Shown one piece after another: positions 52,835 to 60,304 of a stretch of 64,000 nt of DNA; the first letter of the stretch is position 1; every line of letters begins with the position of its first letter. The DNA lies in contig NZ_JAAGBB010000003.1 in the NCBI RefSeq assembly GCF_018129085.1, positions 124,001 to 188,000 on the forward strand. The letters are read 5' to 3'. The DNA is from Plastoroseomonas hellenica. GTDB taxonomy: Bacteria > Pseudomonadota > Alphaproteobacteria > Acetobacterales > Acetobacteraceae. The notes under the pieces are model-generated. The model was not told the DNA's origin. It did not search any database and worked only from the letters and a program-made list of their open reading frames with translations. The position numbers were made by a program, and so were the translations under genes.

Positions 52835-53802
52835 CAGTTGCTTCCCAGGTTCATGCGGCTGACGATCGGGGCCCAGCGCGCCACCTCCGCCCGGACATGC
52901 GCGGTGGCGGCCTCCGGGGAGGTGTCCGGCCAGACTTCGACGCCGGCGGTCGCCAGCCGCTGCTGGATCGCCGGATCGGCGAGCACCCGGCGCGCCGTAG
53001 CGGACAGCATGGCGGCGATCTCGGGCGGCGTGCCGGGCTTGGCGTAGAGCGCTTGCCAGGCGGTCAGGTCGTAATCCGCGACGCCGGACCGCGCGAGGCT
53101 CGGCAGGCCCGGCACCAGCGCCGAAGGGTCAGGCGAGGAGACGGCGAGGCCGCGCACCAGCCCGTCACGAATCAATGGCGTCAGCATGGTCGGGCTGTCG
53201 ATGGTGAAGTTCATGCGGCCGGCCACCAGGTCCTGCACCGCATTGGCCGCGGTGCGGTAGGGCACGATGGTGAAGCTGCCGCCGGTGATCTGCTTGAACA
53301 GCTCGCCCGCCAGATGATTGGTGGCACCCGGGTTGGTGGCGCCGTAATTTGCCGCTTCGCCCCGCTGCCGCAACCAGACGAGCAGCCCCGCGACATCCTG
53401 TGCCGGCACGCTCGGGTGCACCGCCAGCACGAAGGGCTGGCGCGCGACCAGCGCGAGCGGCAGGAAATCTGCGACCGGGTCGTAGGGGAAGTTGGGATAG
53501 ACCGCCCGCATCACCGGATGATTGTTGGTGACGATCAGGATCGAGTACCCATCCGCCGGGGTGCGCTGGAACGCCGCGGCGCCGACCGTGCTGCCGGCGC
53601 CGGGCAGGTTCTCGGCGACGACCGGGCGCCCGAGGATCGCACTCATGCCGTCGCCCAGGATGCGGCCCACCACATCGGTGACACCGCCGACGCCGACCGG
53701 GACCATCATGCGGATCGGCCGCGACGGGTAGCGATCCTGGGCAGCGGCGGGCAGCGCCATCAGGGCCGGGGCGGCGACAAGCAATTGGCGGCGGGCGAGC
53801 AT
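52834..53802 (-). CDS. Tripartite tricarboxylate transporter receptor (Bug/TctC family)
   Basis: A 322-residue periplasmic receptor with signal region MLARRQLLVAAPALMALPAA, then SRPIRMMVPVGVGGVTDVV and VAENLPGAGSTVGAAA. First gene of a coupled pair with the gamma-glutamyltransferase-like gene: the receptor would bind the substrate outside the membrane, though no permease is in the window. Divergent from the NMT1/THI5-like gene; the 90 bases between carry a regulatory dyad. Confidence 0.9.
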   Translation of the reverse strand: MLARRQLLVAAPALMALPAAAQDRYPSRPIRMMVPVGVGGVTDVVGRILGDGMSAILGRPVVAENLPGAGSTVGAAAFQRTPADGYSILIVTNNHPVMRAVYPNFPYDPVADFLPLALVARQPFVLAVHPSVPAQDVAGLLVWLRQRGEAANYGATNPGATNHLAGELFKQITGGSFTIVPYRTAANAVQDLVAGRMNFTIDSPTMLTPLIRDGLVRGLAVSSPDPSALVPGLPSLARSGVADYDLTAWQALYAKPGTPPEIAAMLSATARRVLADPAIQQRLATAGVEVWPDTSPEAATAHVRAEVARWAPIVSRMNLGSN

Positions 53803-53842
53803 CGGCGGGGGCTCCGGGCAGTTTGCGGCGTCGCGCGGCTCA

Positions 53843-53878
53843 GGCAAGCTGTATGGGCAAGCTGTATGCCAGCATACA
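53843..53878. promoter_or_regulatory. GntR-like operator dyad and 13-bp tandem repeat in a divergent promoter
   Basis: GGCAAGCTGTATG occurs twice in tandem (53843-53855 and 53856-53868). Overlapping the second is the perfect inverted repeat TGTATGC-CA-GCATACA (53863-53878), like operators of GntR/FCD regulators, which have TGT...ACA half-sites. It lies 15-40 bases before the NMT1/THI5-like start and could control both divergent genes. No GntR gene is in the window. Confidence 0.55.
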
Positions 53879-53892
53879 TCGGAGCCGACGCG

Positions 53893-54795
53893 ATGCACCC
53901 CGTTACCCTGCAGGAGCCCTTCCGGGCGGTGTTCTACGCGCCCTTCTACGCAGCACTGGCACGCGGCGCCTATGCGGCGGAGGGAGTGGAGGTACGGCTG
54001 CTGTCCGGCGCCGTGCCGTCACTGGCCAAGGATGTCGTGCTGGGCGGGGAAGCCGATCTCGCCTGGGGCGGCCCGATGCGCCTGCTGCTGGCGCATGACA
54101 AGGATCCCGCCTGCCGGCTGCGGCTGTTCGGTGCGGTGGTGATGGGCGACCCCTTCCTCATCCTCGGCCGTGCCCCGCGTCCGGACTTCGCCCTGACCGA
54201 CCTGGCGGCATTGACCTTCGGAACGGTGAGCGAGGTGCCGACGCCCTGGTGGACCCTGCAGGACGACATCCGCCGCGCCGGGCTCGATCCCGACAGCATC
54301 CGGCGGGTGGCCGATGCGGGGATGGATGCGAATGCCGCGGCGCTGCTTGCCGGCACCATCGACTGCGCCCAGCTCTTCGAGCCCTATGCCACGCGGCTCG
54401 AGGATGCGGGCTGCGCGGTCTGGTATGCACAGGCGTCGCGTGGACCGACCAGCTACACCGCCTTCTACGCACGCACCGACATCATCGCGGCGCGGCGGCG
54501 GGAATTCGAGGCGATGGTGCGGGGGCTGGCGACGACGCTCGCCTGGTTCGTGGATGCGAGCGATGAAGAATGCGCGCGGGAGATCGCGATCTTCTTCCCC
54601 GACATGGTGCCCAGCTTGCTGGCTCGCTGCATCGGGCGCTACCGGTCGCTCGGCATCTGGACGGAGACGCCACGCTTCCCGCCGGAGGCTCTGGCGCGAC
54701 TGGAGACAGCGATGCTGTCAGCCGGCGCGATCTCTCGGACGCCGGGTTTCGCAGGGCTGGTGGCCGAAGAGGTGACCGAAGCGGCGCTGGCCTGA
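53893..54795 (+). CDS. NMT1/THI5-type solute-binding-fold protein, no signal peptide (paralogue 1)
   Basis: A 300-residue protein beginning directly with the mature domain: [20 protein letters not shown]. The NMT1/SsuA fold is shown by LARGAYAAEGVEVRLLSG, VLGGEADLAWGGPMRLLLAH and EVPTPWWTLQDDIRRAGLD. Unlike most ABC nitrate/sulfonate/pyrimidine receptors it lacks a signal peptide and has no permease or ATPase gene nearby. Its ATG aligns with the TTG of the paralogue at 56.9 kb, which supports the start. Convergent with minE (stops 3 bases apart). It may be a cytoplasmic ligand-binding or biosynthetic protein. Confidence 0.85.
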   Translation: MHPVTLQEPFRAVFYAPFYAALARGAYAAEGVEVRLLSGAVPSLAKDVVLGGEADLAWGGPMRLLLAHDKDPACRLRLFGAVVMGDPFLILGRAPRPDFALTDLAALTFGTVSEVPTPWWTLQDDIRRAGLDPDSIRRVADAGMDANAAALLAGTIDCAQLFEPYATRLEDAGCAVWYAQASRGPTSYTAFYARTDIIAARRREFEAMVRGLATTLAWFVDASDEECAREIAIFFPDMVPSLLARCIGRYRSLGIWTETPRFPPEALARLETAMLSAGAISRTPGFAGLVAEEVTEAALA

Positions 54796-54797
54796 CT

Positions 54798-55076
54798 CTA
54801 GCGCGCGACGGCGACCTTCGGTCCCGGCAACTCTATCTCGATCGCGAGCGTCGACATGTCGCCGCCGCGGTCGAGGTTGACCGCGACCTTGCCGGGATCG
54901 ATCGACACATAGCGCGCGACCACCGCGACCAGCTCCTGCTGCAGCTTCGGCAGGAAATCCTCGCGCGTGCGGCTCACCCGCTCATGCGCCAGCACGATCT
55001 GCAGCCGCTCCTTCGCCGCGGTCGCCGTACTCCCCCCTTCCGGCTTGCGGGCACGGAAGATATCGAGCCATCCCAT
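54798..55076 (-). CDS. minE: Cell-division topological specificity factor MinE
   Basis: A 92-residue protein. MGWLDIFRARKPEGG is the N-terminal membrane-binding/MinD-contact region; ATAAKERLQIVLAHERVSR is the anti-MinCD helix/strand, and the C-terminal domain VSIDPGKVAVNLDRGGDMSTLAIEIELP sets topological specificity. It drives the MinD oscillation that keeps the division site at mid-cell. Its ATG overlaps the minD stop (TGATG). Last gene of minC-minD-minE. Confidence 0.96.
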   Translation of the reverse strand: MGWLDIFRARKPEGGSTATAAKERLQIVLAHERVSRTREDFLPKLQQELVAVVARYVSIDPGKVAVNLDRGGDMSTLAIEIELPGPKVAVAR

Positions 55077-55894
55077 CAGGCAGCCCTCCCCCCGAACAGG
55101 CGCTTGAATAGACCCTTCTTCTCAGGGTCCAAAAAGCGGTGCGGCCGTTCCTCCCCCAGGAACCGCGCCACGGAATCAGCATAGGCCTGTCCCGCCACGC
55201 TTTCCGCATCCAAAATCACCGGCGTTCCGGTGTTGGACGCGCGCAGCACGCTCTCGCTTTCCGGCACCACGCCGAGCAGCGGGATCGCCAGGATCTCCCG
55301 GATATCCTCGAGCTTCAGCATCTCCCCGCGCTCGACGCGGGCGGGGTCGTAGCGGGTGACGAGCAGATGCTCCTTCACCGCGTCCTTCTTCTCCTCGGCG
55401 CGCTTCGACTTCGACTGCAGCACGCCCAGAATGCGGTCGGAGTCGCGGACCGAGGAGACTTCCGGATTGGTCACCACGATCGCCTCGTCGGCGAAGTAGA
55501 GCGCCAGCAGCGCGCCCTTCTCGATGCCCGCCGGGCTGTCGCAGAGGATATAGTCGTAGTCCTTCGACAGCTCCTCGATGATCCCAGCGACGCCGTCCTT
55601 GGTCAGTGCGTCCTTGTCGCGGGTCTGCGAGGCCGGAAGGATCGCCAGGGTGTCCACGCGCTTGTCGCGGATCAGCGCCTGGTTGAGCTTCGCCTCGCCC
55701 TGGATCACGTTCACGATGTCGAAGACGACCCGCCGCTCGACGCCCATGATGAGGTCGAGGTTGCGCAGGCCCACGTCGAAATCGATCACCACCGTCTTCT
55801 TGCCGCGCTGCGCGAGGCCGGTTGCGAAGGCGGCGGAGCTGGTGGTCTTGCCCACGCCTCCCTTGCCGGAGGTGACGACGACGACCTTTGCCAT
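55076..55894 (-). CDS. minD: Septum-site-determining ATPase MinD
   Basis: A 272-residue ParA/MinD-family ATPase: GKGGVGKTTSSAAFATGLA (deviant Walker A with signature Lys), VVIDFDVGLRNLDLIMG, YILCDSPAGIEKGALLAL (Walker B) and a C-terminal amphipathic helix (EKKGLFKRLFGG) that binds membrane. It recruits MinC and is displaced by MinE. It starts 20 bases after the minC stop and is coupled to minE. Confidence 0.97.
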   Translation of the reverse strand: MAKVVVVTSGKGGVGKTTSSAAFATGLAQRGKKTVVIDFDVGLRNLDLIMGVERRVVFDIVNVIQGEAKLNQALIRDKRVDTLAILPASQTRDKDALTKDGVAGIIEELSKDYDYILCDSPAGIEKGALLALYFADEAIVVTNPEVSSVRDSDRILGVLQSKSKRAEEKKDAVKEHLLVTRYDPARVERGEMLKLEDIREILAIPLLGVVPESESVLRASNTGTPVILDAESVAGQAYADSVARFLGEERPHRFLDPEKKGLFKRLFGGRAA

Positions 55895-55914
55895 GCCTGG
55901 GGCTCCTCCTGTGC

Positions 55915-56697
55915 CTACCCGCCCCCGCCGGACCCGATGGGGTCGAAGCGGAGGCTCTCGCCTGCGAGGCGGACCTGCACCGCGCGCCCGATGGGCGCGG
56001 CGGCCAGCCCCTCGCGCACCGCGTAGTAGCCAGCGATGGAGACGAGTTCCGGGTCGAAATTCTGCGCGAAGATCCGCGCCTCGGTATTCTCGGCGCCGCC
56101 GGCGATCGCGCGGCCGCGCAAGGTGCCATAGACGTGCAGGTTGCCGTCGGCGATCACCTCCGCCCCCGCATTCACGGTGCCGGTCACGATCAGGTCGGCG
56201 CCCTGCGCCCAGACCCGCTGCCCGGCGCGCACCGGCTGGTCGACGATCATGGTCGGGCGCTGGGCGCCCGAGGCTGGCGGCGATGGGGCTGCCGCGGCCG
56301 GTGGTGGCGCGGGCGCGGCCTCGGCTGCTGCGGCCGGCGCCGGCGCGGGGTCCCGCGGCTCGTCGCTGCCGGACTGGCGAAGCGGCGGCAGGCCGGCGGC
56401 GATCGCCGCCTGGCGCAGCTCCGGCGTTCCGCCGGTAGTGCCGATGGGCACGATCTCGAGCGCCCGCAGCGCTGTCACGAGGCCGGCGAAATCCATCTCC
56501 GCGGCGGGCACCGAAAGATCCGCAAGCCCAACCACCAGGGGAGCGAAGCGCAGGAAGCCAGGCGCGCGGCGGAACTGGTCGCCGAGCGCCGGCACCACCT
56601 GATCGATCCGGGAATCGAGCAGGCGCAACACCAGCAGGTTGAAATTGGCGCCACGCAGACGGAAAGGCTCGATGCGGGGCTGGGGCACAGCGGACAT
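55915..56697 (-). CDS. minC: Septum-site-determining protein MinC
   Basis: A 260-residue division inhibitor. The N-terminal domain (residues 10-105, RLRGANFNLLVLRLLDS...) inhibits FtsZ; a long Ala/Pro linker (about 115-150) leads to the C-terminal MinC beta-helix: IVDQPVRAGQRVWAQGADLIV, GAEVIADGNLHVYGTLRGRAIAG, with EARIFAQNFDPELVSIAGYY, the MinD-binding family end. The linker is longer than in E. coli MinC. First gene of the operon. Confidence 0.96.
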   Translation of the reverse strand: MSAVPQPRIEPFRLRGANFNLLVLRLLDSRIDQVVPALGDQFRRAPGFLRFAPLVVGLADLSVPAAEMDFAGLVTALRALEIVPIGTTGGTPELRQAAIAAGLPPLRQSGSDEPRDPAPAPAAAAEAAPAPPPAAAAPSPPASGAQRPTMIVDQPVRAGQRVWAQGADLIVTGTVNAGAEVIADGNLHVYGTLRGRAIAGGAENTEARIFAQNFDPELVSIAGYYAVREGLAAAPIGRAVQVRLAGESLRFDPIGSGGGG

Positions 56698-56890
56698 GAT
56701 GGGCCCGGGAAATCCTCTGTCTGGCGTGGCAGGACGCGAATCGGGTGGCCCCGACAGCGCTGAGCGTAGCAGGAAGCTATAGCGGCCACTGGCTGCCGGG
56801 CGAAGCCCGGATCGCCGGAAATGGTGGGGCCCCGGTCTTCCGCACCCGCAACGGCACGCCCATAGTCAGGCGTCCGAGCGGGAGCGCGCC

Positions 56891-57796
56891 TTGCAGCCCA
56901 TTATCCTGAACGAGCCCTTCCGGGCCGTCTTCTACGCCCCCTTCTATGTCGCGGAACGGCGCGGCCTCTATGCGCGGCAGGGGATCGAGGTCCGGCGGGA
57001 CACCGCCGGCGACCCCTCCAAGGCCGCCGACAACCTGCTGGCCGGACGCGCCGACATCGCCTGGTCGGGGCCGATGCGGGTGATGCTGCTGCATGCCCGC
57101 GACGCCGCCTGCCCGCTCAAGAGCTTCGCCGCCGTGGTGATGAAGGACCCCTTCTACCTGATGGGCGCCGCCCCACGCCCCGGCTTCACGACCCGCGACC
57201 TCGAGAACCTGCGCCTTGGCGCGGTGGCGGAAGTGCCGACGCCCTGGTGGTGCCTGCAGCACGATATCCGGGAGGCCGGGCTCGATCCGGAAGCGCTGGC
57301 GGTGACGCTCGGCCCCTCCATGGCCGAGAATGCGGCGGCGCTGCGGGACGGCAGGCTCGATGTCGCGCAAATGTTCGAGCCCTTCGCGAGCCAGGTGGAA
57401 GCGGCCGGCGGCGCAGTCTGGCAGGCGGCGGCGGACCGCGGACCGACCGCCTATACCGCGCTCTACGCTACCGAGGCGCGCATCGCCGAGCGGGGCGATG
57501 AATTCGCCGCGATGATCCGCGCGATCGGCGAGGCACTGGCCTGGATCGCGAGCGCGGAGCCGGCGGAGATCGCGGCAACGATCGCGCCGCTTTTCCCGGA
57601 CCTGCCCTTCCCGCTGCTGAGCCGCGCATTGACGCGCTACAAGGCGAAGCAGCTTTGGGCCACCGATCCGCGCTTCCCGCGCATCGCCTTCGACCGCCTC
57701 AGGGATTCGATGGCGAGCGCCGGCCAGCTCCCCCGCCTGCCGAGCTTCGAGGAATGCGTGGACGAGGCGATCGTTGATCGCGCGCTCGCCGCATGA
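56891..57796 (+). CDS. NMT1/THI5-type solute-binding-fold protein, no signal peptide (paralogue 2)
   Basis: A 301-residue paralogue of the gene at 53.9 kb; both run [14 protein letters not shown] near residue 6, [11 protein letters not shown], and [19 protein letters not shown]. It starts at TTG with GGAG six bases upstream, and the TTG aligns exactly with the other copy's ATG. There is no signal peptide. Key cysteines of fungal THI5 HMP-P synthases (CCCFC) are not seen, so thiamin-pyrimidine synthesis cannot be claimed. Its stop overlaps the next start (ATGA), linking it to a thioesterase. Confidence 0.85.
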   Translation: MQPIILNEPFRAVFYAPFYVAERRGLYARQGIEVRRDTAGDPSKAADNLLAGRADIAWSGPMRVMLLHARDAACPLKSFAAVVMKDPFYLMGAAPRPGFTTRDLENLRLGAVAEVPTPWWCLQHDIREAGLDPEALAVTLGPSMAENAAALRDGRLDVAQMFEPFASQVEAAGGAVWQAAADRGPTAYTALYATEARIAERGDEFAAMIRAIGEALAWIASAEPAEIAATIAPLFPDLPFPLLSRALTRYKAKQLWATDPRFPRIAFDRLRDSMASAGQLPRLPSFEECVDEAIVDRALAA

Positions 57797-58233
57797 AGGC
57801 CGCGATCGGCACCCGCGCCGACTACCGGCGCTTCATCACGCTCGACACCCGCTGGATGGACAACGACGTCTACGGGCACGTCAACAACGTCGTCTACTAT
57901 TCCTACTTCGACACCGCGGTCGCGCATTTCCTGATCGCCGAGGGCGTGCTCGACATTGCGACCAGTCCCGTGGTCGGCCTGGTGGTGGAGACGAAGTGCC
58001 GCTACTTCGCGCCGATCGCCTTTCCGGATGCCATCACCTGCGGCCTGCGCTGCGGGCGGATCGGCACCTCCTCCGTCCGCTACGAGATCGGCATTTTCCG
58101 CAACGGGGAGGACCAGGCATGCGCGGAGGGGCACTTCATCCATGTCTATGTGGACCGCGCCACCCAGAAGACGCCGATCCCGATGCCGGAACGGCTGCGC
58201 AGCGCCCTGACCGCCCTGGCGATTACCCCCTGA
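57793..58233 (+). CDS. 4-Hydroxybenzoyl-CoA-type acyl-CoA thioesterase
   Basis: A 146-residue hot-dog-fold thioesterase: [20 protein letters not shown] is the active-site block (catalytic Asp in DVYGHVNN), followed by the long helix [13 protein letters not shown] and strands [13 protein letters not shown]. It cleaves an acyl-CoA thioester; the substrate is unknown. Overlaps the preceding NMT1/THI5-like gene by four bases and is followed 54 bases on by the D-2-hydroxyacid dehydrogenase gene. Confidence 0.9.
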   Translation: MKAAIGTRADYRRFITLDTRWMDNDVYGHVNNVVYYSYFDTAVAHFLIAEGVLDIATSPVVGLVVETKCRYFAPIAFPDAITCGLRCGRIGTSSVRYEIGIFRNGEDQACAEGHFIHVYVDRATQKTPIPMPERLRSALTALAITP

Positions 58234-58287
58234 CCCGTTGCGCGGGTCTCGCGAAGCCGCGAGACTGCCGCGCAAAAGGAGCCCTCC

Positions 58288-59259
58288 ATGACCAAATTCG
58301 CACCGCTGCGGCGCCTCGCGATCCTCGATGACTACCAGGGCGTGACGCTGTCGCTGGGCCCCTGGGATGATCTGCCGAAATCGCTCGACATCACCGTCTT
58401 CCGCGACACGCTGCATGATCGCGATGCGCTGGTGGAGCGCCTGGCGCCCTTCGACGCCATCCTGGCGATGCGCGAGCGCACGCCCTTCCCGCGTGCGCTG
58501 ATCGAGCGCCTGCCGAACCTCAGGCTGCTGATGAGCACGGCACGGCGCAACCGATCCTTCGATATCGCCGCCTGCGTGGAGCATGGCATCACCGTCTGCG
58601 GCACGCCCGATTTCGGGGCGCCGACCGTCGACCTCGCCTGGGGGCTGATCCTCAGCCTCGCGCGCGACATCCCGCGCCAGCAGGACAGCCTGCGCGCCGG
58701 GCATTGGCAGACCAGCGTCGGCATCGGGCTTGAGGGCAAAACGCTCGGCGTCATCGGCCTCGGCAAGCTCGGCGCCCGCGTCGCGCGGGTGGGCGCGGCC
58801 TTCGGCATGAAGGTCATCGCCTGGAGCCAGAACCTGACCGCCGAGCGCGCGGCGGAAGTCGGCGCCATCAGGGTCGACAAGGATGTGCTGCTGGCTGAGG
58901 CTGATATCATCACCTTGCATGTCGTGCTCTCGGAACGCTCGCGGGGAATCATTGGCGCGGCCGACCTGGCGCGGATGAAGAAGACAACCTTCGTCGTGAA
59001 CACCAGCCGCGGGCCGCTGATCGATCAGCCAGCGCTGATCGCAGCGCTGAAGGAAGGCCGCATCGCCGGCGCCGGCCTCGACGTCTTCGACGAGGAACCG
59101 CTGAGGCCCGGGCATCCGATCCTCTCGGCACCGAACACCGTGCTGACGCCGCATCTGGGTTATGTGTCGGAACAGAATTACCGCGCCTATTTCACCGGCG
59201 CCGTGGAAGCGATCAACGCCTTCGAAGCGGGACACCCGGTGCGGGTGATGGAACCATGA
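58288..59259 (+). CDS. D-2-hydroxyacid dehydrogenase
   Basis: A 323-residue dehydrogenase of the D-isomer-specific family. LGVIGLGKLGARVARVGAAF is the NAD-binding motif near residue 152; FVVNTSRGPLID has the catalytic Arg region, DVFDEEPLRPGHP the Glu and VLTPHLGY the catalytic His. It reduces a 2-keto acid or oxidises a 2-hydroxy acid. Preceded by AAAAGGAG. Its stop overlaps the start of the alpha/beta hydrolase gene (ATGA). Confidence 0.93.
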   Translation: MTKFAPLRRLAILDDYQGVTLSLGPWDDLPKSLDITVFRDTLHDRDALVERLAPFDAILAMRERTPFPRALIERLPNLRLLMSTARRNRSFDIAACVEHGITVCGTPDFGAPTVDLAWGLILSLARDIPRQQDSLRAGHWQTSVGIGLEGKTLGVIGLGKLGARVARVGAAFGMKVIAWSQNLTAERAAEVGAIRVDKDVLLAEADIITLHVVLSERSRGIIGAADLARMKKTTFVVNTSRGPLIDQPALIAALKEGRIAGAGLDVFDEEPLRPGHPILSAPNTVLTPHLGYVSEQNYRAYFTGAVEAINAFEAGHPVRVMEP

Positions 59260-60086
59260 GCCACCTTCCCCCCGGTTGGGACACGCTGGACCAGGCGGCG
59301 CGCGACGCTGCCTTTAACAACAACAATGCCGTCCCCGATGCCGCCGCGCTGATCGCCGAACGCAATGCGGCGAGCGCGCCCTATCGCGCGGCGCGCATCC
59401 AGCATCTCGACCTGCGCTTCGGCGACAGCGAGCGCGAGGCCTGGGACATCTATCCGGGACCGGATGCCGATGCCCCGGTGATGGTCTTCATCCATGGCGG
59501 CTATTGGCAGCGCAACCGGCGTGAGGATTTCGCGGCCCTCGCCGAAGGCGCCAATGCCATGGGCTGGTCGGTCGCGATGAACGGCTACTCCCTGGCGCCC
59601 GAAGGCAGCCTGACGCAGATCGCCTGGCAGATTCACGCAGCGCTCGACTGGCTCTCCGCGCATGGCGCGGAGCACGGCGCGGCGGGGCCGATCATCGCCT
59701 CCGGCTGGTCGGCGGGCGGGCATCTCGCGGCGCTCGCCGCCGAGCATCCGGCGGTGACGGCGGCGCTGGCGATTTCCGGCATCTATGAGCTGGCGCCGAT
59801 CCGCGACACCTACCTCAACACCGCCCTGCAATTGAGTGACACCGAAATCGCGGACCTGTCGCCGATGCGCCGCCCGGTGGTGCAGAAGCCGATCGCCATC
59901 GCCTATGGCGCGGCCGAGTTGCCGGAGCTCTGCCGGCAGAGCCGCGACTTCCACGCGATGCGCGCCGCCGCCCAGGCCCCGGGACCACTCATCCCGATCC
60001 CCGGCGCCGACCACTTTCGCGTCCTGGAAGCCTTCCGCCAACCGAACGGCATGCTGCTGCGGGCGGCCGCGGCCCTGTTGGTGTGA
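59256..60086 (+). CDS. Alpha/beta hydrolase, kynurenine-formamidase/esterase-like
   Basis: A 276-residue hydrolase. MVFIHGGYWQRN is the oxyanion-hole motif seen in arylformamidases, SGWSAGGHLAAL the nucleophile elbow, GAAELPELCRQSRDF probably includes the acid region and GADHFRVLE the catalytic His. Related enzymes hydrolyse N-formylkynurenine or small esters. Last gene of the operon from 56.9 kb (NMT1/THI5-like, thioesterase, dehydrogenase, hydrolase). It ends at the second multi-hairpin element. Confidence 0.88.
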   Translation: MSHLPPGWDTLDQAARDAAFNNNNAVPDAAALIAERNAASAPYRAARIQHLDLRFGDSEREAWDIYPGPDADAPVMVFIHGGYWQRNRREDFAALAEGANAMGWSVAMNGYSLAPEGSLTQIAWQIHAALDWLSAHGAEHGAAGPIIASGWSAGGHLAALAAEHPAVTAALAISGIYELAPIRDTYLNTALQLSDTEIADLSPMRRPVVQKPIAIAYGAAELPELCRQSRDFHAMRAAAQAPGPLIPIPGADHFRVLEAFRQPNGMLLRAAAALLV

Positions 60087-60087
60087 T

Positions 60088-60300
60088 GTTGCCCTGGGGA
60101 GGGCTTTGCCCTCCCCAGACCCCACCCAGCAGGAGCCTGCAGGCCCCTGCACCCGGATCATTTTAGAGCCCCGATAGCGAAGGGGCGTCCGGCCATCTGC
60201 CGGACACCCCTTCGCTATCGGGCCACCAAGTGAAGCAGGTCAAGGAGCCTCCAGGCTCCTTGCGGGTGAGGTCCGGAGAGGGCAGAGCCCTGCCCGGGAC
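60088..60300. repeat. Multi-hairpin intergenic element, copy 2 (inverted)
   Basis: Fills the whole gap between two convergent genes and matches copy 1 in reverse orientation. Hairpins: 60094-60118 (CTGGGGAGGGC/GCCCTCCCCAG, 11 bp), an imperfect one at 60130-60149, the core with 24-nt arms 60170-60193 and 60199-60222 (one C-A mismatch, loop CATCT), 60241-60262 (CAAGGAGCCT/AGGCTCCTTG, 10 bp) and a degenerate last one near 60274-60294. GATCATTTT at 60156 and CACCAAGTGAAGCAGGT at 60224 are identical to the copy-1 flanks. The core sequence itself is mostly different. Confidence 0.85.
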
Positions 60301-60304
60301 AGCG

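Noticed and set aside
53893-54795. THI5-type HMP-P synthase for thiamin
   Set aside because: The CCCFC cysteine motif is absent and no thi genes or TPP riboswitch were seen nearby.
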